From Lachnospiraceae bacterium (GTDB taxonomy: Bacteria > Bacillota > Clostridia > Lachnospirales > Lachnospiraceae), in assembly GCA_017437065.1 (NCBI GenBank), contig JAFSBX010000146.1:1-64000 (forward strand): a stretch of DNA of 64,000 nucleotides. The letters are read 5' to 3'. Every line of letters starts with the position of its first letter. Positions within the stretch are counted from its first letter, which is position 1. A program made the position numbers and the translations under genes. The notes below the pieces were generated by a model. The model had not been told where the DNA came from and ran no database searches. It saw nothing but the letters and a program-made list of their open reading frames with translations. Shown here in pieces: positions 9,879 through 19,280 of this stretch.

Positions 9879-11966
9879 ATGTTTAAGGGTATAGTAAAAA
9901 GGTTAGGGAAAGTGATATGTATATCTGCGGGGGCGATGCTTATACTGGCAGGTTGCGGGAAGGATGCAGAAAGTACAAATAGTGGGGACGTGAGTCAAAA
10001 AGAGTCCGATGCAGAGGCAGTCATTCCGGCTGTGCCGTCAGGAGTTTCAATTACAAGAGACGGAGAGAATCTGGTGCTTTCGTGGACAGGCGATGAAAAT
10101 GCAAAGGGATATCGGATTTATCAGGGAAGCGGTCGTTTCAGCAATGATTATGAGGAAGTAACTGACAAGCCTGTAGAAGGAAATACATATGTAATTGAAG
10201 GAGCCGGATACGACTATTATAAAATTGCCGGGGTAAACGGTGACAAAGAATCCGAACTTTCGGAGGCAGTTTTCATGGAACAGGAAGTATTTGGAGAAAA
10301 TGTATATATTTACAGTCCCACAGACGATCCGAAAGAGGTAAATAAGGAACTGTTTTCGATGTATCTGAAGCAGGAAACTGCACAATTTGACAATCGCAGA
10401 TATGCGGTCATGTTTAAGCCGGGAGAATATTCTGAGGAAATAGAGGTAAATGTAGGCTTTTATATGGATGTGATGGGGCTGGGGCAGACACCGGTGGAAA
10501 CAACTCTTCAGAAGTTCCAGTGTACGGCACAGTGGCTGGGAGATGACAGCAACCACAATGCCACCTGTAATTTCTGGCGAGGTGTATCCAATCTGCAAAT
10601 TAACAGTGATGTAATGTGGGCGGTTTCTCAGGCTACATTTATGCGCCGTATGCAGATTAACGGAAATCTGGCATTGCATGATAATTACGGCTGGTCCAGC
10701 GGTGGTTTCTTATCGGATTCCGTAATTACCGGTCAGGTGGATTCCGGTTCTCAGCAGCAGTGGCTGTCAAGAAATTGTGACTGGAAAGTATGGGCAGGAG
10801 AAAACTGGAATATGGTGTTTGTTGGAATAGAGGAAGGAAAAGCTCCGACAAAGACTTGGCCGGTGGCGGCTTATACTGCAGTAGATAAAACACCGGTTGT
10901 TTCCGAGAAGCCATTTTTATTTTATGAGGATGGAAGCTACAAAGTATTTGTGCCGGAGTTGACAACAGAGACAGAAGGGATAACCTGGCAGAATGGAGTT
11001 CCGGGCAGCAGTATCTCATTAGATGAGTTTTATGTGGCACAGGCTAAGACAGATACGGCGGCAACAATGAACGAAGCATTGGCACAGGGCAAACATTTGC
11101 TTTTGACACCGGGAATTTACAAGCTGGAAGAAGCATTACAAATTTCAAATCCTGAAACAATTGTACTTGGAATCGGTTATGCAACATTAGAGTCCACCAA
11201 TGGAAATGCATGTATGACGGTAGCTGATGAAGAAGGCATCAGAATCGCAGGACTGTTGTTTGAAACGGGAGAAACAGAATCTCAGACCTTATTGCAGGTA
11301 GGAGAAGAGAAAAATGAAACAAGTCACAGTGAAAATCCGATTGTATTAAGCGATATGTTCTTCCGTGTAGGAGGTGCTTATAAAAATCCAACTGCAACAA
11401 AAAGCTGTGTTGTAATAAACAGTAATAACGTAATCGGAGATAATTTCTGGGTATGGAGGGCAGACCATGGAGATGGAGTGGCATGGGATACCAACACGGC
11501 ACCTAACGGAATTATTGTAAATGGTGATGATGTGACAATTTATGCCCTGATGGTAGAGCATTTTCAGGAATACCAGACAATTTGGAACGGAGAGCGAGGC
11601 AGCGTATATTTCTATCAGAGCGAGCTTCCGTATGATGTACCAAACCAGAGCGAGTGGCAGAGTCATGACGGAAAAATGAACGGATATGCTTCTTATTATG
11701 TAAATGAGAATGTCAGCGAGCATACAGCTTACGGTATAGGAATTTATTCATTCAACAGGGATGCCATTGTGGAAGAATACTGCGCAATGGAAGTACCGGA
11801 GGCAAATGGAATGAATCTGCATAATGTATGCAGTGTTATGATTACAGGAAATCCGGGGGTTAGTCATGTAATAAATTCGTATGGTTCTCCGGCATACTCG
11901 GCAGGAACAAGAAGTACGGTTATTGATTTTCAGAAAGAGCGTGCGAGGGCTGCAAAGAATCAGTAA
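9879..11966 (+). CDS. Secreted beta-helix lipoprotein, putative glycan-active enzyme
   Basis: Surface lipoprotein of 695 aa. The signal peptide ends in LAGC (Cys26), followed by a short linker, one fibronectin-III-like module (about 50-135, SGVSITRDGENLVLSW), then a long right-handed beta-helix. Motifs such as NFWRGVSNL, GWSSGGF, SGSQQQWLSRNCDW, WRADHGDG and VEHFQEYQTIWNG match what I remember of large secreted actinobacterial proteins annotated as coagulation factor 5/8 domain proteins. Some of those are glycan hydrolases, possibly of the alpha-1,3-glucanase type; I cannot confirm the family. The acidic WRADHGDG stretch is a candidate active site. GGAGG precedes the ATG, and a terminator at 12020 makes it monocistronic. 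Confidence 0.65.
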   Translation: MFKGIVKRLGKVICISAGAMLILAGCGKDAESTNSGDVSQKESDAEAVIPAVPSGVSITRDGENLVLSWTGDENAKGYRIYQGSGRFSNDYEEVTDKPVEGNTYVIEGAGYDYYKIAGVNGDKESELSEAVFMEQEVFGENVYIYSPTDDPKEVNKELFSMYLKQETAQFDNRRYAVMFKPGEYSEEIEVNVGFYMDVMGLGQTPVETTLQKFQCTAQWLGDDSNHNATCNFWRGVSNLQINSDVMWAVSQATFMRRMQINGNLALHDNYGWSSGGFLSDSVITGQVDSGSQQQWLSRNCDWKVWAGENWNMVFVGIEEGKAPTKTWPVAAYTAVDKTPVVSEKPFLFYEDGSYKVFVPELTTETEGITWQNGVPGSSISLDEFYVAQAKTDTAATMNEALAQGKHLLLTPGIYKLEEALQISNPETIVLGIGYATLESTNGNACMTVADEEGIRIAGLLFETGETESQTLLQVGEEKNETSHSENPIVLSDMFFRVGGAYKNPTATKSCVVINSNNVIGDNFWVWRADHGDGVAWDTNTAPNGIIVNGDDVTIYALMVEHFQEYQTIWNGERGSVYFYQSELPYDVPNQSEWQSHDGKMNGYASYYVNENVSEHTAYGIGIYSFNRDAIVEEYCAMEVPEANGMNLHNVCSVMITGNPGVSHVINSYGSPAYSAGTRSTVIDFQKERARAAKNQ

Positions 11967-12019
11967 TATTGGTCAAATAAGTGTTAATACTTGCATATTT
12001 TGTTATGGTAAGTTAAGAG

Positions 12020-12056
12020 AGAGTCGCAGGAAGTTAAATTCCTACGGCTCTTTTTG
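12020..12056 (+). terminator. Intrinsic terminator after the beta-helix lipoprotein
   Basis: A 13-bp stem (AGAGTCGCAGGAA with TTCCTACGGCTCT, two G-U pairs) with a 6-nt loop runs into TTTTT. Confidence 0.8.
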
Positions 12057-12070
12057 ATGTAATAGGATGC

Positions 12071-12086
12071 GGGTGTCAAAAGGTGC
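12071..12086 (+). repeat. Solo terminus of the 310-bp repeat family
   Basis: GGGTGTCAAAAGGTGC is identical to 16 nt of the terminal repeat at 9408. The upstream GTAATAGG also matches the bases before the 9408 copy. No second arm is found nearby, so this is an end fragment or a degenerate copy. Confidence 0.65.
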
Positions 12087-12214
12087 AAAATATTCAGAAA
12101 ATAATAGATGTCAGGATAGTATTTGTGATAAAATATAAGGGTAGTGTTAAGTGAAACATTAGGTGGATTAGTAGGAAAATATCGTATGCGGTAAAAGCCG
12201 GAAAGAGGTAGATT

Positions 12215-14140
12215 ATGAAGATTGCAGTTATTTTGGCGAGTATGGATATTGAGTATGTTCGGGAGACCCTGCAGGGAATTATGGAGCAGGCGAATGCGGA
12301 AAATAATGATTTGTATATTTTTAATATATACAGTAATTCAGATGAAACTCTTAAGCACAACGAGGGGGAATATAATTTATTTTCATTAATTAATTACCGT
12401 GAATTTGACGGTGTAATTTTATTTGCAAATATGATACAGGGGCATAGTGCATTCTTTAAAATCATTGAAACAATACGACAATCGGGGGTCCCTACGATTT
12501 GTATTGATACGGATATAGATGGCTTTTGTCATGTGGGTACAGACGGTTATAGCGGAATGAGAGATATTGTCGAACATTTTATAGTACATCATAAAATGAA
12601 TAAATTTGCGTATGTTTCCGGATTGGATTTTAATTCAGACAGTGAGCAGCGTTTACGGGCATTTAAGGATACATTGCAGGAACATGGTATTCCATTAGAC
12701 GAAAGTACTATTTATAAAGGCACTTTTTCGCTGGATTGTGGATTGAAGGTTGGACAGCAAATACTTGAGCGGGGAGAGTTGCCGCAGGCAGTTATCTGTG
12801 CAAGTGACAGTATTGCCATGGGTGTCAGAAGGGTTTTGGTTGATAATGGAATTAAAATTCCGGAGCAGGTGGCTTTAGCCGGATTTGATAATGCGTTTGA
12901 AGCAAGGAATTCTGTACCGGTGCTAACTACAGCGCAGCACAATCAACGAAAAATAGGAGCGGAAGCTGCCAAGAAAATTAGTATGTATATTCGGCATAAT
13001 ATAGTGATGACAAGTGAGGATTTTCCGGCACCTTTAATTATTGGAGAAAGCTGTGGATGTACAAGCTGTAACGGAGTAGATGAAAAAACGGTTCGTGAGC
13101 AATATATAGGATTAAAAGAACATTTTGAAACATATTTATATGAAACTAACATGATGGTGGAAGATTTAAATGACAGTAAGAATTATGATGATTTTATAGA
13201 ACGTCTGAAACCACATATGGAAATGTTGGAATGTAAAAGATTTTATATGTGTCTGTTGCCTGAAATTGTTGAGGAAATGAAAGAAGAAAATGAAAAAGCA
13301 ATAAAAGATAATTGGGAAGAACAATACTGCGTAGAAGGGTACTCTTCGGAGATGTGCATTATTCTGGCATATGAAGAGGGTAGATTTGTGGAACGGGAAA
13401 ATATCAAGACTTCCCGGATGATACCCGAAATAGAAAAAGTATCGGAAGAGGGAAGTGTTTATTGTTTCTCACCATTACACCATAGAGAACGTTGTTTAGG
13501 ATATCTGATAGCGGAAGGCAGTAAATTTGTAATGGAAAGTCCGCTATATCGTACATGGTTGATTGATTTGTCAAATTGTCTGGAGAATTTTAGAAAACAG
13601 GCTGTGTTACAGAAACTTTTAAAACGAGTGGACAGTATGTATGTTAAGGATGCACTGACAGGCTTGTATAATCGTTTTGGTTTTGAGCGTTATACGAAGG
13701 AAAGTTTTAGGAAGTGTATAGAAGAGAACATTGGATTTATGATTCTGTTTGTGGATTTGGATGGTTTAAAGAAGATTAATGACCAGAACGGACATGAAAA
13801 AGGTGATTTAGCCATCAGTACGGTGGCGGCTGCTTTACGGGAAAGCTGTATTGGGGAGGAAATCTGTGCCAGATTTGGCGGTGATGAGTATGTGGTGTAT
13901 GCGCAGGATTATCTGGAACAGGATGCCGTTGAGTTTGGAAAGCGACTGGAAGCACGGTTACAGCATTATAATGAGCAGCTAAAACAAAACTTTGAGATAA
14001 GTGCAAGCTATGGATTTAAGATTGTGTTCCCGAAACAAGGGGACATGATTGACAGTTATATTAATATGGCGGATGATGAAATGTACTTGTATAAAAAGAA
14101 AAAAAAGCAGCAAAGAGCATATAAAGAAAGCTGTTTTTAA
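12215..14140 (+). CDS. Cytosolic LacI-type sugar-sensor/GGDEF diguanylate cyclase
   Basis: A 641-aa soluble protein. Residues 1-~285 are a LacI/RbsB-like periplasmic-binding fold (MKIAVILASMD..., FDGVILFA, AVICASDSIAMGVRR, VALAGFDN) but the DNA-binding helix-turn-helix of LacI proteins is absent. A middle region (~290-470) is unrecognised. Residues ~480-640 are a GGDEF domain with LTGLYNRFGF, FVDLDGLKKIND and GGDEY at 555-559, a functional variant of GGDEF. There is no signal peptide or membrane helix, so it should sense a cytoplasmic sugar and make c-di-GMP. SD AAGAGG precedes the ATG. It stands alone between terminators. Confidence 0.85.
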   Translation: MKIAVILASMDIEYVRETLQGIMEQANAENNDLYIFNIYSNSDETLKHNEGEYNLFSLINYREFDGVILFANMIQGHSAFFKIIETIRQSGVPTICIDTDIDGFCHVGTDGYSGMRDIVEHFIVHHKMNKFAYVSGLDFNSDSEQRLRAFKDTLQEHGIPLDESTIYKGTFSLDCGLKVGQQILERGELPQAVICASDSIAMGVRRVLVDNGIKIPEQVALAGFDNAFEARNSVPVLTTAQHNQRKIGAEAAKKISMYIRHNIVMTSEDFPAPLIIGESCGCTSCNGVDEKTVREQYIGLKEHFETYLYETNMMVEDLNDSKNYDDFIERLKPHMEMLECKRFYMCLLPEIVEEMKEENEKAIKDNWEEQYCVEGYSSEMCIILAYEEGRFVERENIKTSRMIPEIEKVSEEGSVYCFSPLHHRERCLGYLIAEGSKFVMESPLYRTWLIDLSNCLENFRKQAVLQKLLKRVDSMYVKDALTGLYNRFGFERYTKESFRKCIEENIGFMILFVDLDGLKKINDQNGHEKGDLAISTVAAALRESCIGEEICARFGGDEYVVYAQDYLEQDAVEFGKRLEARLQHYNEQLKQNFEISASYGFKIVFPKQGDMIDSYINMADDEMYLYKKKKKQQRAYKESCF

Positions 14141-14165
14141 TCAATTGCAAGTTTTTTATGTGCGG

Positions 14166-14216
14166 AAAACCCCCTTTTTGTCAGACAAAATTAAGTCTGA
14201 TTGAAGGGGGTTTTGT
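14166..14216 (+). terminator. Intrinsic terminator after the sensor/GGDEF gene
   Basis: A long stem (AAAACCCCCTTTTTGTCAGAC with GTCTGATTGAAGGGGGTTTT) has an 8-nt loop and runs into TTTTG. Confidence 0.85.
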
Positions 14217-14272
14217 ATATTTTGTAAAAATATTAACTTGTAAATTTTGCTAAAACGTACAAAAGGCAAGTC

Positions 14273-14301
14273 TTGTTAAACGAAAAGAACGGTGTTACAA
14301 T
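14273..14301 (+). promoter_or_regulatory. Predicted promoter of the Cache chemoreceptor
   Basis: TTGTTA, 17 nt, TACAAT, directly followed by the palindromic operator at 14303, so repressor binding would cover the start point. Confidence 0.65.
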
Positions 14302-14302
14302 A

Positions 14303-14318
14303 AGTTTAACGTTAAACT
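14303..14318. promoter_or_regulatory. LacI-family operator at the chemoreceptor promoter
   Basis: AGTTTAACGTTAAACT is a perfect 16-bp palindrome with the central CG typical of LacI-family sites. Its 14-bp core is identical to the two copies upstream of the binding-protein gene and nearly identical to the one before the LacI gene at 24761-25771. Confidence 0.85.
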
Positions 14319-14361
14319 AAATATAAAAACATCTGACTGTTGTATTGGAGGTGACGTACAT

Positions 14362-16440
14362 ATGAAATTAAAAAAAGTCAAAAAGCGTCCTAAGTCACAA
14401 AAAGGAGGTCTACTGGTAAAACTGTTGTTGGGATATTCCGTATCCATTGTGTTAATGATAGCTCTTGGTAGTATTTCTTATACGCAGGCATCTAAAGTAA
14501 TTACGGATAATTATAAAAATACGGTTACAGAAACTATTCGATCTATAGCGAGATATTATGAATTGTCAATGAACGTGGTTTCAAACAAAGTACAGGAGCT
14601 TAGAAATGATTCTGAATTGATAGCCTATTATACCAAAGATGATTCAGAGGAGAAAACATCACTTTATAAGGACATAAAATCCAATCTTATGTCCATGAAA
14701 TCAAATACGGATGGTGTAAATGCAATTTATGTCATAGGTAGTGGGACAGCAGGAAAGAACGATAAGACACATGCATTAAAGCCGTTTTCTACATCGGGAG
14801 AGTTGTCGGACAATGTGTATGCGGAGTTTCTGGAGTCAGCCGAGGTGGAAAGCTGGCAGAGTATTGGCAGTAAGGACGGATGGTTCGGATACCATACATT
14901 TTTGGATGAAAAATCAGGAAAAACTTCTGATAAGTATTCCATTGCGTTGGTACGCGCATTAGGTAAAGGCGAAGGCTATATCGTTGTTGACATGAATATG
15001 GACAGTGTCGTTTCCACACTGGAAGAAATAAACATGGGTGAAGAATGCAAAGCGGCATTTGTTACGGCAGATGGAAGAGAAATTCGTACATCTGCATCAA
15101 CGGAAGAAGGAAATATGTATGAGCAAATTTCATGTTTTAATGAAGTGATGGAATCAGAAGAGGAAACAGGTTCTTATACCATTAATTATAAAGGGAAAAG
15201 TTACTTGTTTACTTTTGCTAAAATCGGTGATACAGGTACGATTGTATACATATTAATTCCGGAATCCTTTATTTTATCGCAGGTGCAGGGAATTAAAACT
15301 AACACGATGCTTGTTGTGGTGCTTGCTTCTATAGTTGCGATATTAATAGGACTTGTTCTTGCGCTTGGAATTAACAAAAATATTGTTTCCATTATAAAGA
15401 ATCTGGAAAAAGCATCAAAGGGCGATATGACAGTCAGCTTTAAAACAAAACGTAAAGATGAATTTGCGATGCTGACAGTAAGCCTGAATTCGATGATGGA
15501 TAGTATCCGTAAGCTGATTGTACAGGTTTCGGGAGTGGGAACACAGGTAAATACTACTTCTGAGGAAGTATGCGAAAGTGCGGAAGTTCTTTTGAAAGCA
15601 ATAGGTGATGTAACTTTGGCTGTACAGGAAATTAATGCAGGAAACGGACAGCAGGCAGAAGATACTACGGATTGTGCGTTACTAATGCAGCAATTGTCAG
15701 AACAGATTGAGGCAGTATCGAATCGTTCCAAAGAGATGGATACGATTGCCAAGGATGCAAATGACATTGTAGAGGAAGGAATGCTCATTTTAGAAGATTT
15801 GAATGACAAATCCAAAGAAACAACTAAGATTACACATGTTGTTATTAACGGTATTGAAGAACTGGACGAAAAAACTGTCAAAATTCATGATATCGTGGAC
15901 ACTATTAATGAAATAGCAGAGCAGACCAATCTGTTGTCACTGAATGCGTCCATTGAAGCAGCAAGAGCAGGGGATGCAGGAAGAGGATTTGCAGTAGTTG
16001 CAGATGAAATCCGTAAATTGGCAGATCAGTCTATAAGTGCGGCAGGAACCATTCAGGAAATTATAGAAGATATCCAGAACAGTACTTCTGAAACGGCAGG
16101 ACTTGCAAAAAAAGCAGATAAAATCATGCAGTCACAGGAAGTGGCTCTTGAAAATACAATTCAGACGTTTAATTCCATCAATGAGCATGTTACTTCTCTG
16201 ACGGAAAATCTTTCAACTGTTTCGGGAGAATTGTTTGCAATTGATGAAGCGAGACAGAATACACTGGAAGTAATCCGAAATATAGCTGCGCTTTCAGAGG
16301 AATCGGCTGCCACTTCACAGTTAATTGAAGAGACAATCGAACAACAGAATAAATCTGTTGAAAATCTGGCACAAAAAGCTGAGGTATTAGCCGGAGATGC
16401 GAAAAATCTCCAGAAGACTATCGGATATTTTACGGTGTAG
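14362..16440 (+). CDS. Methyl-accepting chemotaxis protein with Cache-type sensor
   Basis: Chemoreceptor of 692 aa. It has a basic N-terminus, a membrane helix near residues 18-42, a large extracellular sensor (about 45-300) with dCache-like spacing ([23 protein letters not shown]), a second helix near 310-335, a HAMP region and a signalling domain with the tip [14 protein letters not shown] and [23 protein letters not shown] sits 7 nt before the ATG. Its promoter carries the same palindromic operator as the downstream importer operon, so the receptor should be made only when that sugar is present. Direct ligand versus binding-protein-mediated sensing cannot be told from sequence. Confidence 0.92.
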   Translation: MKLKKVKKRPKSQKGGLLVKLLLGYSVSIVLMIALGSISYTQASKVITDNYKNTVTETIRSIARYYELSMNVVSNKVQELRNDSELIAYYTKDDSEEKTSLYKDIKSNLMSMKSNTDGVNAIYVIGSGTAGKNDKTHALKPFSTSGELSDNVYAEFLESAEVESWQSIGSKDGWFGYHTFLDEKSGKTSDKYSIALVRALGKGEGYIVVDMNMDSVVSTLEEINMGEECKAAFVTADGREIRTSASTEEGNMYEQISCFNEVMESEEETGSYTINYKGKSYLFTFAKIGDTGTIVYILIPESFILSQVQGIKTNTMLVVVLASIVAILIGLVLALGINKNIVSIIKNLEKASKGDMTVSFKTKRKDEFAMLTVSLNSMMDSIRKLIVQVSGVGTQVNTTSEEVCESAEVLLKAIGDVTLAVQEINAGNGQQAEDTTDCALLMQQLSEQIEAVSNRSKEMDTIAKDANDIVEEGMLILEDLNDKSKETTKITHVVINGIEELDEKTVKIHDIVDTINEIAEQTNLLSLNASIEAARAGDAGRGFAVVADEIRKLADQSISAAGTIQEIIEDIQNSTSETAGLAKKADKIMQSQEVALENTIQTFNSINEHVTSLTENLSTVSGELFAIDEARQNTLEVIRNIAALSEESAATSQLIEETIEQQNKSVENLAQKAEVLAGDAKNLQKTIGYFTV

Positions 16441-16592
16441 TGATTAATTTGGGTAAATATATAAAAGGTTACATGAATAAAAGTATGTATAGTGCTAAAG
16501 TGTACAAAATGACGGTTGGAGCATATACTTTTGTGAGATGAAACAAGAAAATGCTGTCAAAATGCACATGAGAAATTTTTTGAAAAAACATA

Positions 16593-16621
16593 TTGACAGC
16601 AATATGTCTAGATGTTAATAT
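16593..16621 (+). promoter_or_regulatory. Strong predicted promoter of the alpha-glucoside operon
   Basis: TTGACA, 17 nt, TAATAT: a near-consensus vegetative promoter. The first operator begins 2 nt after the -10 box. Confidence 0.8.
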
Positions 16622-16623
16622 TA

Positions 16624-16637
16624 GTTTAACGTTAAAC
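16624..16637. promoter_or_regulatory. LacI-family operator O1 of the alpha-glucoside operon
   Basis: GTTTAACGTTAAAC, a perfect palindrome overlapping the expected transcription start of the promoter at 16593. Confidence 0.85.
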
Positions 16638-16707
16638 CAATATTAAAATAAAAATACAACAGTGTATATAATCTAAATTAAAAAAATAAATCTTTATAGA
16701 TTGAAAA

Positions 16708-16721
16708 GTTTAACGTTAAAC
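16708..16721. promoter_or_regulatory. LacI-family operator O2 of the alpha-glucoside operon
   Basis: A second exact GTTTAACGTTAAAC, 84 bp downstream of O1 in the leader. The spacing equals eight helical turns, which would suit repressor looping or a roadblock. Confidence 0.85.
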
Positions 16722-16756
16722 GTTCACTATTTTCAGATTTGAAAGGAGAAAGAGAA

Positions 16757-18259
16757 ATGAAAGTGAAAAAGTTATTAAGTATTATGCTTGCAACATCAAT
16801 GTTAGCAGCAACATTAACCGGATGTGGAAAATCTTCCGAAACAAGCATAAAAGCAGAATCAACAGCAGATGCAACAGCAACTGTTGAAAAGACTGATGAG
16901 GGAGCAACAAATACAACAGATTCAGCTGATGCAGATGCAGAAACAGAAGCTGCAAGTGGTGAACCGGTAGAAGTTACTCTTGGTATCTGGCCGGAAGACA
17001 CTATGACAGCCGACATCGAAATTCATGAAGGTTATGTAGCAACTTTAGCAGAAAGAAATCCTAATGTAACATATACACCGGCATATTACAAATATGCAAC
17101 AGATACATTTATGCCAATGGTTGAAGCAGGAACTGTTCCAACTGTTTTTGAAACATGGTTCACTGAGCCGCAGAAATTAATTAAGAATGGTGCAGTAGCT
17201 GATATTACAGATGAACTGGAAGCAAGAGGATGGTTAGAAAAAATGAATCCATCCATTAAAGAACTTCTTTCCGATGAAAACGGAAGAGTATATGGTGTGC
17301 CTCGTGACGGATATGCTTTAGGCATGATGATTAATGTTGAATTATTTGAAGAAGCAGGTCTTGTTGATGAAAACGGTTATCCATTATACCCGAAGACATG
17401 GGAAGAACTTGCACAGACAGCTAAAACAATTAAAGATGCAACAGGTTCCGCAGGACTTTGCTTATTGGCAAAAGATAATTCCGGTGGATGGCATTTCTCC
17501 AATATTGCATGGGCATTTGGTGCTTCGTTAACATTGGATAATGGAGATGGTACATTTACAGCAAACTTAGCAAGTGATGAAGCAATCGCAGCTATGGAAT
17601 ATATTAAATCCTTAAAATGGGAATATGATGTATTAACAGCTGACCCTACAAGCGAAGACTGGGGAACAGGATTCATGCAGCTTGGTACAGGTGGAGCAGC
17701 AATGTATATCGGAGCTAATGATGCTGTTGCACAGCCTACACAGGTAAACGGACTTCCGGTTGATAAATTAGCTATGTGCCCGATTCCGGAAGGACCTGGC
17801 GGACAGTATTCTTTATTTGGTGGTACACCTTATATGTTCTCAGCAGATGCTACATCTGAAGAAATTAATGCAGCCTTAGATTATCTTGAAGTTATGGGTA
17901 AAGCTCCGGTTGCAACTGACGAAGCAATTGCAGGTATGAAGTCAGGTGCTGAAAAGAGTGTTGCAGAAGGTGTTCCTGTAATCCAGGGATTCCCTTGTTG
18001 GACAGATCAGGCAAAGCTTGATGCAGAGGCAGCAATTGTTGAAGAATACGGAAACGTTGATTCTCAGATGTTTAAGCCATATTTTGATGCAACATCAGCT
18101 GACGGATTAAGAAGTGAAGAACCGGGGTTGACACAGGATATGTACGCTGAGTTAACTAAAGTTCTTCAGGAAGTAATTACAAATCAGGATGCAGATGTAA
18201 CAGCATTAATGCAGCAGGCAAATACGAACTATCAGGCACTTTTAGATGCTGCAAAATAA
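16757..18259 (+). CDS. Sugar-binding lipoprotein of a MalEFG-type importer
   Basis: Extracellular solute-binding lipoprotein of family 1, 500 aa. The signal peptide ends in LTGC (Cys23), followed by a Thr/Ala/Glu-rich linker to about residue 70 and then the two-lobed binding fold. I start at the ATG at 16757 (MKVKKLL), with AAAGGAG about 9 nt upstream; the frame reaches a TTG six codons earlier that lacks a ribosome site. It is first in the operon of two permeases and two GH65 phosphorylases, so the cargo is probably an alpha-linked gluco-disaccharide or oligosaccharide (inference). A hairpin after the stop (18285) likely sets high expression relative to the permeases. Confidence 0.9.
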   Translation: MKVKKLLSIMLATSMLAATLTGCGKSSETSIKAESTADATATVEKTDEGATNTTDSADADAETEAASGEPVEVTLGIWPEDTMTADIEIHEGYVATLAERNPNVTYTPAYYKYATDTFMPMVEAGTVPTVFETWFTEPQKLIKNGAVADITDELEARGWLEKMNPSIKELLSDENGRVYGVPRDGYALGMMINVELFEEAGLVDENGYPLYPKTWEELAQTAKTIKDATGSAGLCLLAKDNSGGWHFSNIAWAFGASLTLDNGDGTFTANLASDEAIAAMEYIKSLKWEYDVLTADPTSEDWGTGFMQLGTGGAAMYIGANDAVAQPTQVNGLPVDKLAMCPIPEGPGGQYSLFGGTPYMFSADATSEEINAALDYLEVMGKAPVATDEAIAGMKSGAEKSVAEGVPVIQGFPCWTDQAKLDAEAAIVEEYGNVDSQMFKPYFDATSADGLRSEEPGLTQDMYAELTKVLQEVITNQDADVTALMQQANTNYQALLDAAK

Positions 18260-18284
18260 GTAATATACATCAAAGGTAATAAAA

Positions 18285-18315
18285 TCTGCCGGAAGCCAGT
18301 TGGTTCTCCGGCAGA
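18285..18315 (+). other. Intercistronic hairpin between binding protein and permease
   Basis: A 9-bp perfect stem, TCTGCCGGA/TCCGGCAGA, with a 13-nt loop. It has no T-run, so it is more likely an mRNA stabiliser or partial attenuator that raises the binding-protein:permease ratio, as in other maltose-type operons. Confidence 0.6.
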
Positions 18316-18383
18316 AAACTTATATAGAAGGAATTTGGGACTGGGTTACAACATGTTTTTAGATAAAACGAGGAGGTTTGAAA

Positions 18384-19268
18384 ATGAAAACAAAGACCAA
18401 GTTTAAGAAAAGCGATTTAGTAGGTTGGTTAATCATGTTGCCGACACTTATTTTGTTTGCTTTTTACATATGGCAGCCATTTATTGAAAATGTCAGATTA
18501 TCACTTTTTTCGACGGTAAGATATGAAATTCAGGAATTTGTTGGTTTGGATAATTACATCAGGGTATTAAAAAATCCTGACTTTTTAGCAGCATTAAAAA
18601 ATACGTTTTTATATACATTTTGGTCCTTTTTAATTGGATTTGTAACACCGATTGTACTGGCTGTTTTAATTTCTGAGACTGTACATTTAAGAGGACTTTT
18701 CAGAACAGGGATTTATTTCCCGAATATTGTTCCGGGTATTGCAACTATATGGATTTGGAATTACTTTTTCACTCCGGGCGATACAGGTGTCTTGAATATT
18801 TTACTTAGTAAGATTGGCATAGAGCCACAGGTTTGGCTGAATAACACAACATGGACGATTCCGCTGATAGTAATTGTAATGACATGGAAAAGTGCAGGCT
18901 CTACAGCATTAATATATATGGCAAATATAAGTAGTATCAGCCCGGATTTGTATGAGGCTGCAACAATTGATGGTGCAAATATCTGGAAGAGAATCCGACA
19001 CATAACATTGCCGAGCGTAATGGGACTTGCAAAAACATTGGCAATTCTTCAGTTTATTTCCGTATTCCAGATTATGTATGAACCGATGATTTTGAAGAAT
19101 GGTGGTCCGAACAATGCAAGTATCTCATTGATGATGTTACAGTATCGTTATGCCTTCAGAGACTTTGATTTCTCAGGTGGTGCGGCATTATCTGCAATGA
19201 TTTGTGTGATTCTGGTTATTTTGAGTGCTGTTTATATGAAAATTACAGCTAAAAAAGAAGAATATTAG
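18384..19268 (+). CDS. ABC sugar importer permease, MalF-type
   Basis: Inner-membrane permease of the alpha-glucoside importer, about 294 aa with six membrane helices and the EAA loop YEAATIDGANIWKRIRHITLP. I start at the ATG at 18384, 7 nt after AGGAGG; the frame could open two codons earlier at a TTG. It pairs with the next gene, 12 nt downstream. No ATPase is encoded in the operon, so a shared MsmK-type ATPase is expected elsewhere. Confidence 0.92.
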   Translation: MKTKTKFKKSDLVGWLIMLPTLILFAFYIWQPFIENVRLSLFSTVRYEIQEFVGLDNYIRVLKNPDFLAALKNTFLYTFWSFLIGFVTPIVLAVLISETVHLRGLFRTGIYFPNIVPGIATIWIWNYFFTPGDTGVLNILLSKIGIEPQVWLNNTTWTIPLIVIVMTWKSAGSTALIYMANISSISPDLYEAATIDGANIWKRIRHITLPSVMGLAKTLAILQFISVFQIMYEPMILKNGGPNNASISLMMLQYRYAFRDFDFSGGAALSAMICVILVILSAVYMKITAKKEEY

Positions 19269-19280
19269 GAGGGAAGGACT

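Noticed and set aside
15201-15881. 226-codon minus-strand frame opposite the Cache chemoreceptor
   Set aside because: It is Ser/Ile/Val-rich in the way complements of chemoreceptor helices are, has no ribosome site, and lies wholly inside a well-supported gene.
18285-18315. Hairpin as a transcription terminator inside the importer operon
   Set aside because: No T-run follows and the two permease genes have no promoter of their own; treated as an mRNA stabiliser instead.
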